DNA of 64,000 nt. Source: Paraglaciecola mesophila (lineage in GTDB: Bacteria; Pseudomonadota; Gammaproteobacteria; Enterobacterales; Alteromonadaceae). Under the pieces are notes generated by a model. That model saw only the letters and a program-made list of their open reading frames with translations, did not search any database and was not told the origin of the DNA. Positions within the stretch are counted from its first letter, which is position 1. Each line of letters starts with the position of its first letter. Location: the NCBI RefSeq assembly GCF_009906955.1, contig NZ_CP047656.1, positions 1,691,501-1,755,500 on the forward strand, written 5' to 3'. Made by a program: the position numbers and the translations under genes. Of this stretch, positions 35,862 to 45,768 are shown piece by piece.

Positions 35862-38471
35862 ATGATGACCGATGCCAACAGCGCCGACAGAATCCCAATT
35901 AAATTAACCACTGTGCCCCTTAATGGTATGGTTAACACGAGTGTTCCTTTAGCCAAAGGCCTGCTCTACGATATTCACCAAAGTCAATTGATGACAAACG
36001 GTCAAGCCATCGACTGTGGGGCAAAAGTATTAGCGACCTGGCCAGATAAGAGCATTAAATGGTTACATCTGTCTTTCTCTGCTCCCTCTAGTGATGATGG
36101 CGAACTCACGCTTACGTTAGACAAAAAAGCGCAAGCAAACTCAATCAGTCGGCTTAGTGGTTTACAGTATGAGTCTAACGATACTCAAACTAGTGTTACT
36201 GCCGCCCATTACACATTTAGCCTTAATCACGAAAATGGTCAGTTTTCCATTGCATCACCCGCTAGCGAAAACTGTACTGGCAGCTCAGTAACGGGTGAAT
36301 TGGGCTTACGCGACGCCCGAGAACAAGAATGTGCTATTTCCTCCTGTAGCGTGTCATGTATCACAACACCCAATCTGTTAGATGAGTCTATTTTCGCGTT
36401 GTCATTGCAAGTTATGGTCAACTATAGCTCTGCGGATAACGCTAGCGAGTCAGGTGTTTCGGCTCGTTTTGAATTTCACTTTGATTCGGCTCAAAGTGAC
36501 ATTCGATTAGATATCACCCTACACAATTCAAAAGCTGCAGTGCACACAGGTGGCAGTTGGGATCTCGGCGATGAAAATTCATTTCAATTTTCAGAATTTA
36601 GCTTATCACTACAAGGCCCAGAAGACCTGCAAACCGAGTCATCACTCAGCTATCGGCTAGAAAGAAACGGACCTTGGCAAACACCAACAGATTTACCAAT
36701 GTCTATCTTTCAGCACTCAAGTGGTGGAACAAATTGGCAAAGCCCAGTACACGTAGATCACCAACAGAAAATTCCATTTGATGTAAAAGGCTATATTGTT
36801 GAACAACGCGGAAAGCAAGTTTTCAGCGGAGAAAGAGCTGCACCGCAGATAAGTTGGGTGAATGGAATCAATATCGCTGTAGCCGACTTTTGGCAGAAAT
36901 TTCCTTCCGCGATGACAATATCTCCACAGACTATTTGTCTTGGCTTATTTCCTAAGCAAGATAACAAACATTATGAGTTACAAGGTGGGGAAAAAAGCAC
37001 GCACTCAATATGGTTTGGCGTTAAACATGATCCTAATGGCGCATACTTCTGCACGGATAGTAACTATACCAAGCCGCACATTAGTCAATATGCTAAAGCC
37101 GACATGCCACTATACACTGAATTTCAACAGGCTAGTGGTGAACTGCAATCATTGATAAATAACGGGTTACATTCACAACGCAATTTTTTTGAAAAACGTG
37201 AAATGCTAGATGAATATGGTTGGCGGAATTTTGGTGATATTTATGCTGATCATGAAACAGCTGAACACCAGGATGATTCAATTTTCGTTTCGCACTATAA
37301 CAACCAGTACGATCCTATTTATGGTTTCTTGCGGCAATTTATACTAAGCAATGACCAACAGTGGTTTACACTAGCTGATGATCTAGCCAAGCATGTTATG
37401 GATATCGACATTTATCATACCAAGGACGATAAAGACGAATACAACGGCGGGCTTTTTTGGCATACCGACCACTACTTGCAAGCATTCACCTCAAGCCATC
37501 GCTCTTATTCAAAACATCAAGCTAAAGGCGCATATCAAGATCATGCCGGGGGTGGCGGTCCAGGTGGGCAACATTGTTACACCTCAGGTTTAACCCTATA
37601 CTATTTAATGACAGGCAACCAACGCGCGAAAGAAGCTGTGTTAACGCTGACTAACTGGATCACTTACGTATATGAAGGTGGCAATACTTGTTTAGAGCTT
37701 TTACTTGCACTCAAAAACCGCCATGTTCCCGGGTTAAAAAACCACTTCAATGGGCAATACCCGCTCGATAGAGGAACGGCTAACTATATCAATGCACTGT
37801 TAGACAGCTATGTATTAACAAGTGACCATACACTTCTACATAGAGTTGAACACATTATTCAACACACAATTCATCCAAATGAAGATATAACACTGCGCAA
37901 CCTCGAAAACATTGAAGAAACGTGGTTTTACACGGTTTTCTTGCAATCAGTCGTGCGATACTTAGACATTAAGCGTGCTAACAGTGAACTCAATCACGAA
38001 TTTTACTATGCACGAGATAGCCTGATGCATTTCGCTCACTGGATGCACGACCACGAATATATGTATCTAGACAAGCCCGATATTCTTGAGTACCCGAATG
38101 ACACTTGGACCGCCCAAGACTTGCGTAAAGCACATGTGCTCAGTGCTGCATACTATTACGGAAATAAAACCAACAAGGCATTTTTGAACAAGGCTAAGTA
38201 CTTCGAACAGGAAGTGGCAACGCGCTTAACGCTCAGTGATACCAAGACGTACACACGTATTATGGTGCTGCTGATGCAAAATGATGGCCCCACACGGTAT
38301 TTCGAACACTTAGCGCTTGAACAAACATTTGCAACGGTAAATCCTAACTGGGCGAAACCTAAAGGTGAACGTTACTCAGCAGTTGGTCAAATAGTCACTG
38401 CGTTTTGTAAGCGTTTACTAGCACTTTCAATCAGCAATGAAGTAAACTGGCTCAAAAAAAGGCTAGGATAG
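35862..38471 (+). CDS. PcRGLX-like polysaccharide lyase-type protein (RIFT barrel)
   Basis: An 869-residue protein resembling exo-rhamnogalacturonan lyase-like (PcRGLX/YetA) proteins: an N-terminal RIFT-barrel (IPIKLTTVPLNGMVNTSVPLAKGLL, WPDKSIKWLHLSF), a central beta domain, and an alpha/alpha-toroid C-terminus (HTDHYLQAFTSSHRSYS, GGGGPGGQHCYTSGLTLYYLMTG). No signal peptide is visible, so it would act in the cytoplasm or not be exported classically. It starts 6 bp after the FemAB-like gene, inside the EPS operon. The activity and substrate are inferred. Confidence 0.7.
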   Translation: MMTDANSADRIPIKLTTVPLNGMVNTSVPLAKGLLYDIHQSQLMTNGQAIDCGAKVLATWPDKSIKWLHLSFSAPSSDDGELTLTLDKKAQANSISRLSGLQYESNDTQTSVTAAHYTFSLNHENGQFSIASPASENCTGSSVTGELGLRDAREQECAISSCSVSCITTPNLLDESIFALSLQVMVNYSSADNASESGVSARFEFHFDSAQSDIRLDITLHNSKAAVHTGGSWDLGDENSFQFSEFSLSLQGPEDLQTESSLSYRLERNGPWQTPTDLPMSIFQHSSGGTNWQSPVHVDHQQKIPFDVKGYIVEQRGKQVFSGERAAPQISWVNGINIAVADFWQKFPSAMTISPQTICLGLFPKQDNKHYELQGGEKSTHSIWFGVKHDPNGAYFCTDSNYTKPHISQYAKADMPLYTEFQQASGELQSLINNGLHSQRNFFEKREMLDEYGWRNFGDIYADHETAEHQDDSIFVSHYNNQYDPIYGFLRQFILSNDQQWFTLADDLAKHVMDIDIYHTKDDKDEYNGGLFWHTDHYLQAFTSSHRSYSKHQAKGAYQDHAGGGGPGGQHCYTSGLTLYYLMTGNQRAKEAVLTLTNWITYVYEGGNTCLELLLALKNRHVPGLKNHFNGQYPLDRGTANYINALLDSYVLTSDHTLLHRVEHIIQHTIHPNEDITLRNLENIEETWFYTVFLQSVVRYLDIKRANSELNHEFYYARDSLMHFAHWMHDHEYMYLDKPDILEYPNDTWTAQDLRKAHVLSAAYYYGNKTNKAFLNKAKYFEQEVATRLTLSDTKTYTRIMVLLMQNDGPTRYFEHLALEQTFATVNPNWAKPKGERYSAVGQIVTAFCKRLLALSISNEVNWLKKRLG

Positions 38472-38501
38472 CCAATGGCACTTTTAGGATCGCTTAACTA
38501 G

Positions 38502-39458
38502 ATGCACGTATCATTTATCATTCCCCATAAAGGGCGGTTTGAAATGCTTATTCAAACCATTGAATCTGTTGCGAAACAGGCATTCGATTTATCACAAATT
38601 GAAGTCATCGTTGTCAGTCAGACGCCTGAGGCCTTGAAGCAAACTTTAAACGAAAATACTGAGCTAACAATAAAGACCTACTTACGCTCGGAGTACGACA
38701 CGATTTCGGCCCTGAGAAACTACGGTGAAACACGGGCGAATGGCGAGTACTTAGCCTTTCTTGATGCTGATATATATTTGTCAACCAACTGGATTGAGCA
38801 AATGCTACGCACCTTGCAAAGTCATCCTGAAAGGATCATTTCCAGTGCGATGCAAAGATGCAAAGAGGACGCCCCTCCTTTGGAGAAAATTCGCACCAGT
38901 TTAAGTAATGCTGAGCTAGATACTGAAGTGGCGTTTCTACCGGGTAGAAATCTCTTTCTTACACGAGAAGCGTTTCATCGCATTGGTGGATTTCCAGAGC
39001 ACCTGCTGACCTGTGAAGACTATTATTTTACCGATAAAGCCGCCCAGCTAGGCACGTTATTTTACACCTCATCTGCAGATTACATTCATTTGGGCGAAGA
39101 CAAAACATTAAAAGGTATGTTTAATAAAGAAATATGGCGCGGTCAGTCGAATTTAAAATCCATTGAGGGACGCCGAATTCCGCTTAGGGAATGGCCAAGC
39201 TTTGTGGTGCCTCCAGCGATATTTTTATGCCTTTTTTGTAGCCTCATGGCTCTGTGCATTGGCCAAGCGACCGGCGCAATAGTCTTTCTAGGTTTAGCGT
39301 TAATCCCTTTACTTGCCTATACCTCTCGACTCTATAAATTAGATAAATTGCACGTTTCTTTTTTGCACGTTCTTGCCTTCTACACTGTGTACTTCCCTGC
39401 TAGGGCTATTGGCACATTTGCCGGCATATTTAAATCCATTCGCATAAAAAATATTTAA
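38502..39458 (+). CDS. Family 2 glycosyltransferase, membrane-associated
   Basis: A 318-residue GT-A enzyme. The N-terminus HVSFIIPHKGRFEMLIQTI starts the nucleotide-binding fold, LAFLDADIYLS supplies the DxD, and LTCEDYYFTDKAAQLG the usual acidic motif. Two hydrophobic segments near residues 235-270 suggest membrane attachment. It lies in the tight rightward glycan operon; the sugar is unknown. Confidence 0.9.
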   Translation: MHVSFIIPHKGRFEMLIQTIESVAKQAFDLSQIEVIVVSQTPEALKQTLNENTELTIKTYLRSEYDTISALRNYGETRANGEYLAFLDADIYLSTNWIEQMLRTLQSHPERIISSAMQRCKEDAPPLEKIRTSLSNAELDTEVAFLPGRNLFLTREAFHRIGGFPEHLLTCEDYYFTDKAAQLGTLFYTSSADYIHLGEDKTLKGMFNKEIWRGQSNLKSIEGRRIPLREWPSFVVPPAIFLCLFCSLMALCIGQATGAIVFLGLALIPLLAYTSRLYKLDKLHVSFLHVLAFYTVYFPARAIGTFAGIFKSIRIKNI

Positions 39459-39470
39459 GGCATTTAATTC

Positions 39471-40586
39471 ATGAAAACAAAGCGTAAAGTCCTTCAATTT
39501 ATTTGCCCAACAGGCTTTTACGGTGCAGAGCGTTGGGTACTTGCCTTAGCGAAACACTTAGATCCCGAAACAACGGCATGTGATCTAGCAGTGACCATGG
39601 AGCCTGGCCAAAAACCGTTAGAGCTTGTTAACGAATATAAAAAACTCAATTTGCCAACCCATATCATTGATATGAAAAATAAGTTCGATTTGGGTGCAGT
39701 AGACAGATTAGCGACACTCATTCGCGAACAAAATATTGATATTATTCACACTCACGGTTACAAGTCAGACATCATTGGCGTGCTTGCGGCGAAACGTGCA
39801 AAGATTAAATGTGTAGTCACTCCACACGGGTTTGAAAACGCAAAAGATTTCAAATTAAAAACCTTCATTTGGTTAGGCTGTCAGTCGATGCGCTTTGCCC
39901 ATAAAGTTGTTCCTCTTTCACAACAACTTATGCAAGATGTCTTACGTATTGGCGTAAAACCACAAAAAACATTGTATATTCAAAACGGCGTCGATTTATC
40001 TGAGGTCGAAGCGGAGCCTATACCTGCTCGCGCTGACCCGCATAAAAAACGTATTGGCTTTGTTGGGCAAATGATTAGCCGGAAGAACATTCGTGATATT
40101 CTCGATATATTCGATGCACTGCACAAAGCGCACCCTGAAACCGAATTAATTCTGCTTGGAGATGGGGATGCCAGAAAAGAGTTGGAGCTTCACAGCCAAT
40201 CATTAGCAAGCACAGACGCCATTCAATTTCTAGGTTTCCGCGATGATAGATTAAGTCTATTAAAGTCATTTGACTTATTTGTTATGACATCGACTCTTGA
40301 GGGTATCCCCAGATGCCTCATGGAAGCCACCGCAGCCAGCATTCCGGTGGCAGCTTATGATATCGCCGGTATAGATCAATTAATTAGCCATGAAGAAACA
40401 GGATTACTTGCCCCCTTAGGTGACAAAGAAACCCTAAAAGCCTATTGGGAAAAGCTGTTATACGACCAAGCATTTGCTTCACAAATGGCTGAAAACGCGA
40501 AAAAATTCGTATACGATAACTACTCGGCTCAGCGTATGGCAGCCCAATACAGTGATTTGTTTGAAGAAATGACAAAGGATAGTTAA
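39471..40586 (+). CDS. Family 4 glycosyltransferase
   Basis: A 371-residue GT-B enzyme. The N-domain has FICPTGFYGAERWVLALAKHL and IDIIHTHGYKSDIIG; the C-domain has IGFVGQMISRKNI, LILLGDGDARKEL, and the E-x7-E motif region STLEGIPRCLMEATAASIPVAAYDIAG. It overlaps the deacetylase gene by 1 bp. It probably adds a sugar to the lipid-linked repeat unit at the inner membrane. Confidence 0.92.
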   Translation: MKTKRKVLQFICPTGFYGAERWVLALAKHLDPETTACDLAVTMEPGQKPLELVNEYKKLNLPTHIIDMKNKFDLGAVDRLATLIREQNIDIIHTHGYKSDIIGVLAAKRAKIKCVVTPHGFENAKDFKLKTFIWLGCQSMRFAHKVVPLSQQLMQDVLRIGVKPQKTLYIQNGVDLSEVEAEPIPARADPHKKRIGFVGQMISRKNIRDILDIFDALHKAHPETELILLGDGDARKELELHSQSLASTDAIQFLGFRDDRLSLLKSFDLFVMTSTLEGIPRCLMEATAASIPVAAYDIAGIDQLISHEETGLLAPLGDKETLKAYWEKLLYDQAFASQMAENAKKFVYDNYSAQRMAAQYSDLFEEMTKDS

Positions 40587-41593
40587 TGCAACAAAGCAAA
40601 TCGAGCCCCATTATTTTCATACTATCTATCGATACCGAAGAAGAGTGGGATTGGTCAGGTGCGTTTCCGCAGCACAATGCTGACGTGAATAACGTTTCGT
40701 TGCTGCCTTCTTTTCATAAGCACTTGGATTCCCTTGGGCTTCGCCCTACGTATCTTGTAGATTATGCAGTAGCGGACTGCCCCACATCTGCATCAACCAT
40801 GCGCGAAATTATCGCCAAGGAAAATTGTGAAATAGGCGCTCATTTACATCCCTGGTGCAATCCGCCTTATTTTGGTCCGGCGACAGATGAGAGCTCGCAT
40901 GTGGTGAACTTGCCAAAAGAACACGTATCTCAAAAACTCAACGTGTTGATGCAGCGCATCGAAGAGCAATTCTCAGTTAAAGCAAAATCTTTTCGCACGG
41001 GACGCTGGGGGATTGATTCAACCGTTATCAAACTGTTAGCCGACGCAGGGATTACTGTCGACTCTAGTGTGTACCCGTTTTACAGGAATGATTACTTCAG
41101 CTGCATTGGTGCACCGCCACTTCCCTATTGGCCTGACCTTGAATCTCCTCTTGAAACATCCAGTCAAAGAGATCTTTTCGAATTACCGGTAACCGTTGGT
41201 TTCAACCGCCCTAACTTCTCAATGTGGAACGACATACACAGTAAGTTTGCATCCCCCCCCTACAGTTGGACTCGGTTTAACGGCATCGCGTGGCATACGA
41301 ACTTTTTACGAAAACAGTATTTGTGTCCCGAATTATCGGCCCCCAAAGATATGCTTTCATTATGTGAAACAGTAATAGACAAAGCATACCCTGTACTGCA
41401 TATGTATATGCACAGCTCAAGCTTGCTAGATAACAATAACAGCTTATTGGGCAACAGAAACGCCTACGAGTTTATTTGTGAATCCATCAGTGAGGTCGTT
41501 ACAACCTTGAGTAAAAAATACGAATTGGATTTTTGCACGTTATCCGAAGCGGCAATCAAATTACAGCAGCAAACGGAGCAAGAAAGTAAATGA
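40586..41593 (+). CDS. Polysaccharide deacetylase family protein
   Basis: A 335-residue NodB-like carbohydrate esterase 4 relative. Motif 1 is LSIDTEEEWDW, motif 2 GAHLHPWC (H-x-H metal ligands), motif 3 SFRTGRWGID with the Arg. It may remove acetyl groups from the growing glycan. It differs from the shorter XrtA-associated deacetylase in lacking a plain DVED motif. It is overlapped by both neighbours, in the same operon. Confidence 0.87.
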   Translation: MQQSKSSPIIFILSIDTEEEWDWSGAFPQHNADVNNVSLLPSFHKHLDSLGLRPTYLVDYAVADCPTSASTMREIIAKENCEIGAHLHPWCNPPYFGPATDESSHVVNLPKEHVSQKLNVLMQRIEEQFSVKAKSFRTGRWGIDSTVIKLLADAGITVDSSVYPFYRNDYFSCIGAPPLPYWPDLESPLETSSQRDLFELPVTVGFNRPNFSMWNDIHSKFASPPYSWTRFNGIAWHTNFLRKQYLCPELSAPKDMLSLCETVIDKAYPVLHMYMHSSSLLDNNNSLLGNRNAYEFICESISEVVTTLSKKYELDFCTLSEAAIKLQQQTEQESK

Positions 41594-42657
41594 CGGTACA
41601 GATTCGATTCGTCACCCAGGCAGATCACGCAATCTGGAATGAATACGTCAGAGCTCACCCAAACGCCACGCCTTATCATCATTTCGGCTGGTTGCAGAGC
41701 GTTGAACAAGCATATCAACACAAGAATATTGGCGCCATAGCGTTATCAAATGGGCGTGTAGTGGGGGTTCTACCTAGCATAGAAATGCGTAGGCCTCTGC
41801 TACGACCTTTCATTTGTGCACTTCCCTACTGCGATTTAGGTTTCGGACTAGCAGATGACAGCGCGATTGTTGATCAGCTACTAGCTTTTATGCGTCAGCA
41901 TTTAGCGCATATAAATGGCCAGTCTCTGGCACTTAGAGACTTTATCAACGAACCTGCTTCTGATATTCAGATGGAAGGACAAAAAGTCCGCATGTTGTTA
42001 CCTTTACCATCAGGCAGTGAAGAATTACTAAGTGGATTTAAATCAAAATTACGCAGCCAAATACGCAAGTCAGAAAAGAATGGTTTGCGTTATCAGATCC
42101 ACAGAAATGGCTCCGGGTTGAATGACTTTTACCACATTTTTGCCATTAATATGCGCAAGCTAGGATCGCCAGTGCACAGTAAAGAGTGGTTTGAGTGCAT
42201 ATTTGAAAACTATAAAGAAAACAGTATATTATCCGTTGTTTATAGTGAGGATATCCCCGTAGGCGCTGGTATCACCTTGTCATCAGGAGCCGTTACTTGC
42301 ATTCCTTGGGCATCGACGGTTGCAGAATATAATAGACTCGCTCCCAACATGATGCTGTATTGGTCATTGTTAAAAGAGGCTTGTGATAAGAATAGCCAAT
42401 GGTTTGATTTTGGACGCTCAACATTTAACGAAGGAACTTATCGTTTCAAGGCGCAATGGGGAGCGATGCCGCAATTACTGAATTGGTATGATGCAGCAAG
42501 CGAGTCAAGACAAGACTTCATGAATCAGGAAAACGAAGAGTGCGAAAACGCACCACAAGGCAAAATAAGGCCCATGGTTGAAAAAGTGTGGGCGAAATTA
42601 CCTTTGAATGTAACGACCGCTCTAGGTCCTAAAATTCGTAAACATATTAGCTTATAA
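41590..42657 (+). CDS. FemAB family XrtA/PEP-CTERM system-associated protein
   Basis: A 355-residue tandem-GNAT protein. It begins with the ATG overlapping the deacetylase stop by 4 bp. The family signature FKSKLRSQIRKSEKNGLRY lies near residues 150-170, followed by NMRKLGSPVHSKEWF and WFDFGRSTFNEGTYRFKAQWGA. These exosortase-A-associated proteins are thought to transfer an amino acid or related group to the glycan, by analogy with FemAB. One of two FemAB-like genes here. Confidence 0.92.
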   Translation: MTVQIRFVTQADHAIWNEYVRAHPNATPYHHFGWLQSVEQAYQHKNIGAIALSNGRVVGVLPSIEMRRPLLRPFICALPYCDLGFGLADDSAIVDQLLAFMRQHLAHINGQSLALRDFINEPASDIQMEGQKVRMLLPLPSGSEELLSGFKSKLRSQIRKSEKNGLRYQIHRNGSGLNDFYHIFAINMRKLGSPVHSKEWFECIFENYKENSILSVVYSEDIPVGAGITLSSGAVTCIPWASTVAEYNRLAPNMMLYWSLLKEACDKNSQWFDFGRSTFNEGTYRFKAQWGAMPQLLNWYDAASESRQDFMNQENEECENAPQGKIRPMVEKVWAKLPLNVTTALGPKIRKHISL

Positions 42658-42731
42658 ACGTGATTTTCCATTTGGGCGTTCCCATTTAAGGCCGCTCATT
42701 AAAGAACTTTAACAACAAGGCCTAACGATCT

Positions 42732-44633
42732 ATGTGCGGTATTGCAGGGTTTACACAATTTAGCGGGAACATGGGTAACCAGCAAACCCTAAAACAAATG
42801 GGTGACAGTATATATCACCGCGGTCCAGACGCTGGACGAGAGTACATTGACGATTATGTGGGTTTAGCCCATCGTCGTTTAGCCATTATCGACTTGTCAG
42901 AAGCGGGTACTCAACCCATGTATTCTCATGATGAGAAGTACGTTATTGCCTTTAACGGCGAAATTTATAACTTCTTGGCGCTACGAGAAGCGCTTGTTGA
43001 AGAAGGCTATCCATTTAAAACTCACACCGACACCGAAGTTATTCTTGCTTTGTATGCCAGCCATGGCGAAAACATGCTCAGTATGCTCAATGGGATGTTC
43101 GCGTTTGCCCTATGGGACACCACCAGTAAGCGTTTATTAATTGCCCGAGATCGCATGGGTAAAAAACCCCTGTATTATCTTAAAACAGATACCCAATTTG
43201 CGTTTGCATCCGAACTAAAAGCCCTCTTGACCCTGCCTAATGTCTCAAGGGAAATTAGGCTTGATGCAGTACATGATTTCTTTGCCTATCAATATGTGCC
43301 CGACCCAAAAACGATATTCACCGATATGCATAAACTCCCTCCTGCGCACTACATGTGGGTGTCACAGGAAGGAATATCCATAAAACAATATTGGGATGTT
43401 TCTTTTAAACAGGTAAGCAACAAACCACAGGCCAAACTGACGAAAGAGCTCTATGATTTAGCTACAGAAAAAACCTGTTCTCGTATGGTCAGCGATGTAC
43501 CTTTGGGTGCGTTTTTAAGCGGCGGGATTGATTCCAGCGGTGTGGTCGCCATGATGGCGCTAAACAGTGACACGCCCGTAAAAACCTGCTCAATAGGGTT
43601 TGATGAAAAACGGTTTAACGAAACCGAGTTTGCCCAAATAGTTGCAGATAAATATAACACTGAGCACCACGAGTTTACCGTTCATCAGAATGTAAAAGAC
43701 AACCTTGAAGAAATAGTGGGTTATTTCGATGAGCCTTTTGCCGACCCATCCTTGGTGCCTACCTATTTTGTTTCTCAATTAGCTCGCTCTCAAGTCACAG
43801 TAGCTATTGCAGGCGACGGCGGTGATGAAGTGTTCGCTGGGTATGAAAAATACACCACTGATGCCGTGGAAAACAAGTTACGCCAACGCTTTCCTGAAAC
43901 CCTACGCAAAAGCGTATTCCCTAAACTAGCCAATGTGTTCGCCAAAAGTGAACACCCTTTGTTTAGAAAAGCGAAATCATTACTTACAAGCTTAAGTTTA
44001 GACCCCGCCATGGGTTTTTATATTACTAATTCAATGATTGACGATCGCCTTTGGCAGCGGTTAGCCACGCCAGAGACAAAAAGCAAACTCGGCGCTTATC
44101 ACCCTAGTGAGGTGACACTTGAACATTACAATAAAGCCGATGGAGACGACCATCTATCGAAGATTTTGTACACTGACATGAAAACCTACTTACCCGGCGG
44201 TATTTTAGTGAAAGTCGACCGCATGAGTATGGCCCACTCACTAGAAGTGCGCGCACCACTGCTAGATAAAGACGTGGTTGAGTTTTCTGCAACCCTGCCG
44301 TCTGATTTAAAATATCGAGATGGAGAGAAAAAGTTCATCCTCAAAGAAGCATTCAAGCCAGTGTTACCCGACGATATCTTATACCGCAAAAAGATGGGCT
44401 TTTCCGTTCCTTTGGCTACTTGGCTTAGAGAAGAAATTAAAGAATTAACCGAAGATTACCTGTTCAACAAAGCGCAAGGTATCCAGCAATATTTTGATAT
44501 GGATGTGGTTAAACAACTTTGGCAACAACACCAAGACGGAAAAGCCGATCACAGTACCGTATTGTGGAGCATGTTAATGTTTCAAATGTGGTGGTTCCGC
44601 TATATCCAATTAACCCACACTCCCAAAGCGTAA
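42732..44633 (+). CDS. XrtA/PEP-CTERM system amidotransferase, AsnB-like
   Basis: A 633-residue two-domain enzyme. The class II glutaminase domain begins with MCGIAGF, so Cys2 is the nucleophile, and includes HRGPDAG and FNGEIYN. The synthetase domain has the PP-loop SGGIDSSGVVAMMAL near residues 262-276, followed by DGGDEVFAGY and DRMSMAHSLEVRAPLLD. It matches the exosortase-A-associated amidotransferase group and would amidate a carboxylated sugar or another EPS component using glutamine. A 74-bp gap separates it from the FemAB gene. Confidence 0.92.
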   Translation: MCGIAGFTQFSGNMGNQQTLKQMGDSIYHRGPDAGREYIDDYVGLAHRRLAIIDLSEAGTQPMYSHDEKYVIAFNGEIYNFLALREALVEEGYPFKTHTDTEVILALYASHGENMLSMLNGMFAFALWDTTSKRLLIARDRMGKKPLYYLKTDTQFAFASELKALLTLPNVSREIRLDAVHDFFAYQYVPDPKTIFTDMHKLPPAHYMWVSQEGISIKQYWDVSFKQVSNKPQAKLTKELYDLATEKTCSRMVSDVPLGAFLSGGIDSSGVVAMMALNSDTPVKTCSIGFDEKRFNETEFAQIVADKYNTEHHEFTVHQNVKDNLEEIVGYFDEPFADPSLVPTYFVSQLARSQVTVAIAGDGGDEVFAGYEKYTTDAVENKLRQRFPETLRKSVFPKLANVFAKSEHPLFRKAKSLLTSLSLDPAMGFYITNSMIDDRLWQRLATPETKSKLGAYHPSEVTLEHYNKADGDDHLSKILYTDMKTYLPGGILVKVDRMSMAHSLEVRAPLLDKDVVEFSATLPSDLKYRDGEKKFILKEAFKPVLPDDILYRKKMGFSVPLATWLREEIKELTEDYLFNKAQGIQQYFDMDVVKQLWQQHQDGKADHSTVLWSMLMFQMWWFRYIQLTHTPKA

Positions 44634-44649
44634 TGGCACAGTCACTTTG

Positions 44650-45765
44650 ATGAACATACTACATCTTACGTTTGATATGCGCATAGGCGGTACTGAGCAG
44701 GTTATTAAGAACCTTATTTTAGGCGCTGATGCATCGCGTTTTACTATGTCAGTGCTATGTATAGAGTCCCCTTTGGGACCATTTGCGGATGACTTAATTA
44801 ATAGTGGTATTCACATAGAAGCCTTAAATCGCAAACCAGGCTTTGACGTCAGTTTAATAACCCAAATACGCCAACACATCAAAACGCACAAAATCGATAT
44901 TATTCATTGCCATCAGTATACCCCCTATGTGTATGGGGTATTAAGTGCACTAATGACCTCGGCGAAAGTCATTTTCACCGAACATGGTCGTTTTTATCCA
45001 GATTCGACGACTTGGAAACGTAAGTTAATTAACCCTCTGTTGCATCGGTTCACTCATGCAACAACGGCGATTTCAGCAGCAACCAGAGACGCATTAGTTG
45101 AATTTGAATACATTCCATTTAACGACATTGATGTCATATATAACGGCATAATCGGCCTCGAGCCAGACAACAAGCGTTTAGAAGAACTGAAACAACGGTA
45201 TCCTATAGCTGAGAAAAGCACACTCTTTGGCACAATTGCACGCCTAGATCCGATTAAAAATCACTGCATGATGTTGCGTGCATTCAAGCGCGTTATTGAT
45301 GCAGGCGTGGACGCCAAATTGATGATAGTCGGTGATGGTGATGAAAGATCAAACGTCGATGCATTAATTGACGAACTTAGCCTTTCAGAGCACGTCATAA
45401 TGACCGGATACGAGCCAAAGCCACATGCGCACTTAGCATTAATGGATATCTATTTACTGCCCTCATTAAGTGAAGGCACGTCCATGACCCTGCTAGAAGC
45501 CATGTCGTTAAGAAAACCCTGTATTGTGACTCACGCAGGTGGCAACCCAGAAATCGTGTTGGATAAAGAAACTGGACTGGTCACACCTAATGATGATGAA
45601 CAGGCTTACGCCGATGCTATGATAATGCTTGCACAGAATAGGCAATTGCAGGAACATTTTGGCCAAGCTTCTAGGGCGCGCTTTGAAGATACCTTTGATA
45701 TTAACAATATGACGCAGGCATACGAAGTGCTTTATTTGCGATTACTTTCAGGCGCTCAGGTATAG
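44650..45765 (+). CDS. Family 4 glycosyltransferase
   Basis: A 371-residue GT-B enzyme. The N-domain LHLTFDMRIGGTEQVIKNLI and DIIHCHQYTPYVYG, and the C-domain FGTIARLDPIKNH, LMIVGDGDERS and LPSLSEGTSMTLLEAMSLRKPC are typical. The ATG at 44650 is preferred; the open frame begins with TTG at 44647. It follows the amidotransferase gene by 16 bp. Confidence 0.92.
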   Translation: MNILHLTFDMRIGGTEQVIKNLILGADASRFTMSVLCIESPLGPFADDLINSGIHIEALNRKPGFDVSLITQIRQHIKTHKIDIIHCHQYTPYVYGVLSALMTSAKVIFTEHGRFYPDSTTWKRKLINPLLHRFTHATTAISAATRDALVEFEYIPFNDIDVIYNGIIGLEPDNKRLEELKQRYPIAEKSTLFGTIARLDPIKNHCMMLRAFKRVIDAGVDAKLMIVGDGDERSNVDALIDELSLSEHVIMTGYEPKPHAHLALMDIYLLPSLSEGTSMTLLEAMSLRKPCIVTHAGGNPEIVLDKETGLVTPNDDEQAYADAMIMLAQNRQLQEHFGQASRARFEDTFDINNMTQAYEVLYLRLLSGAQV

Positions 45766-45768
45766 AGA

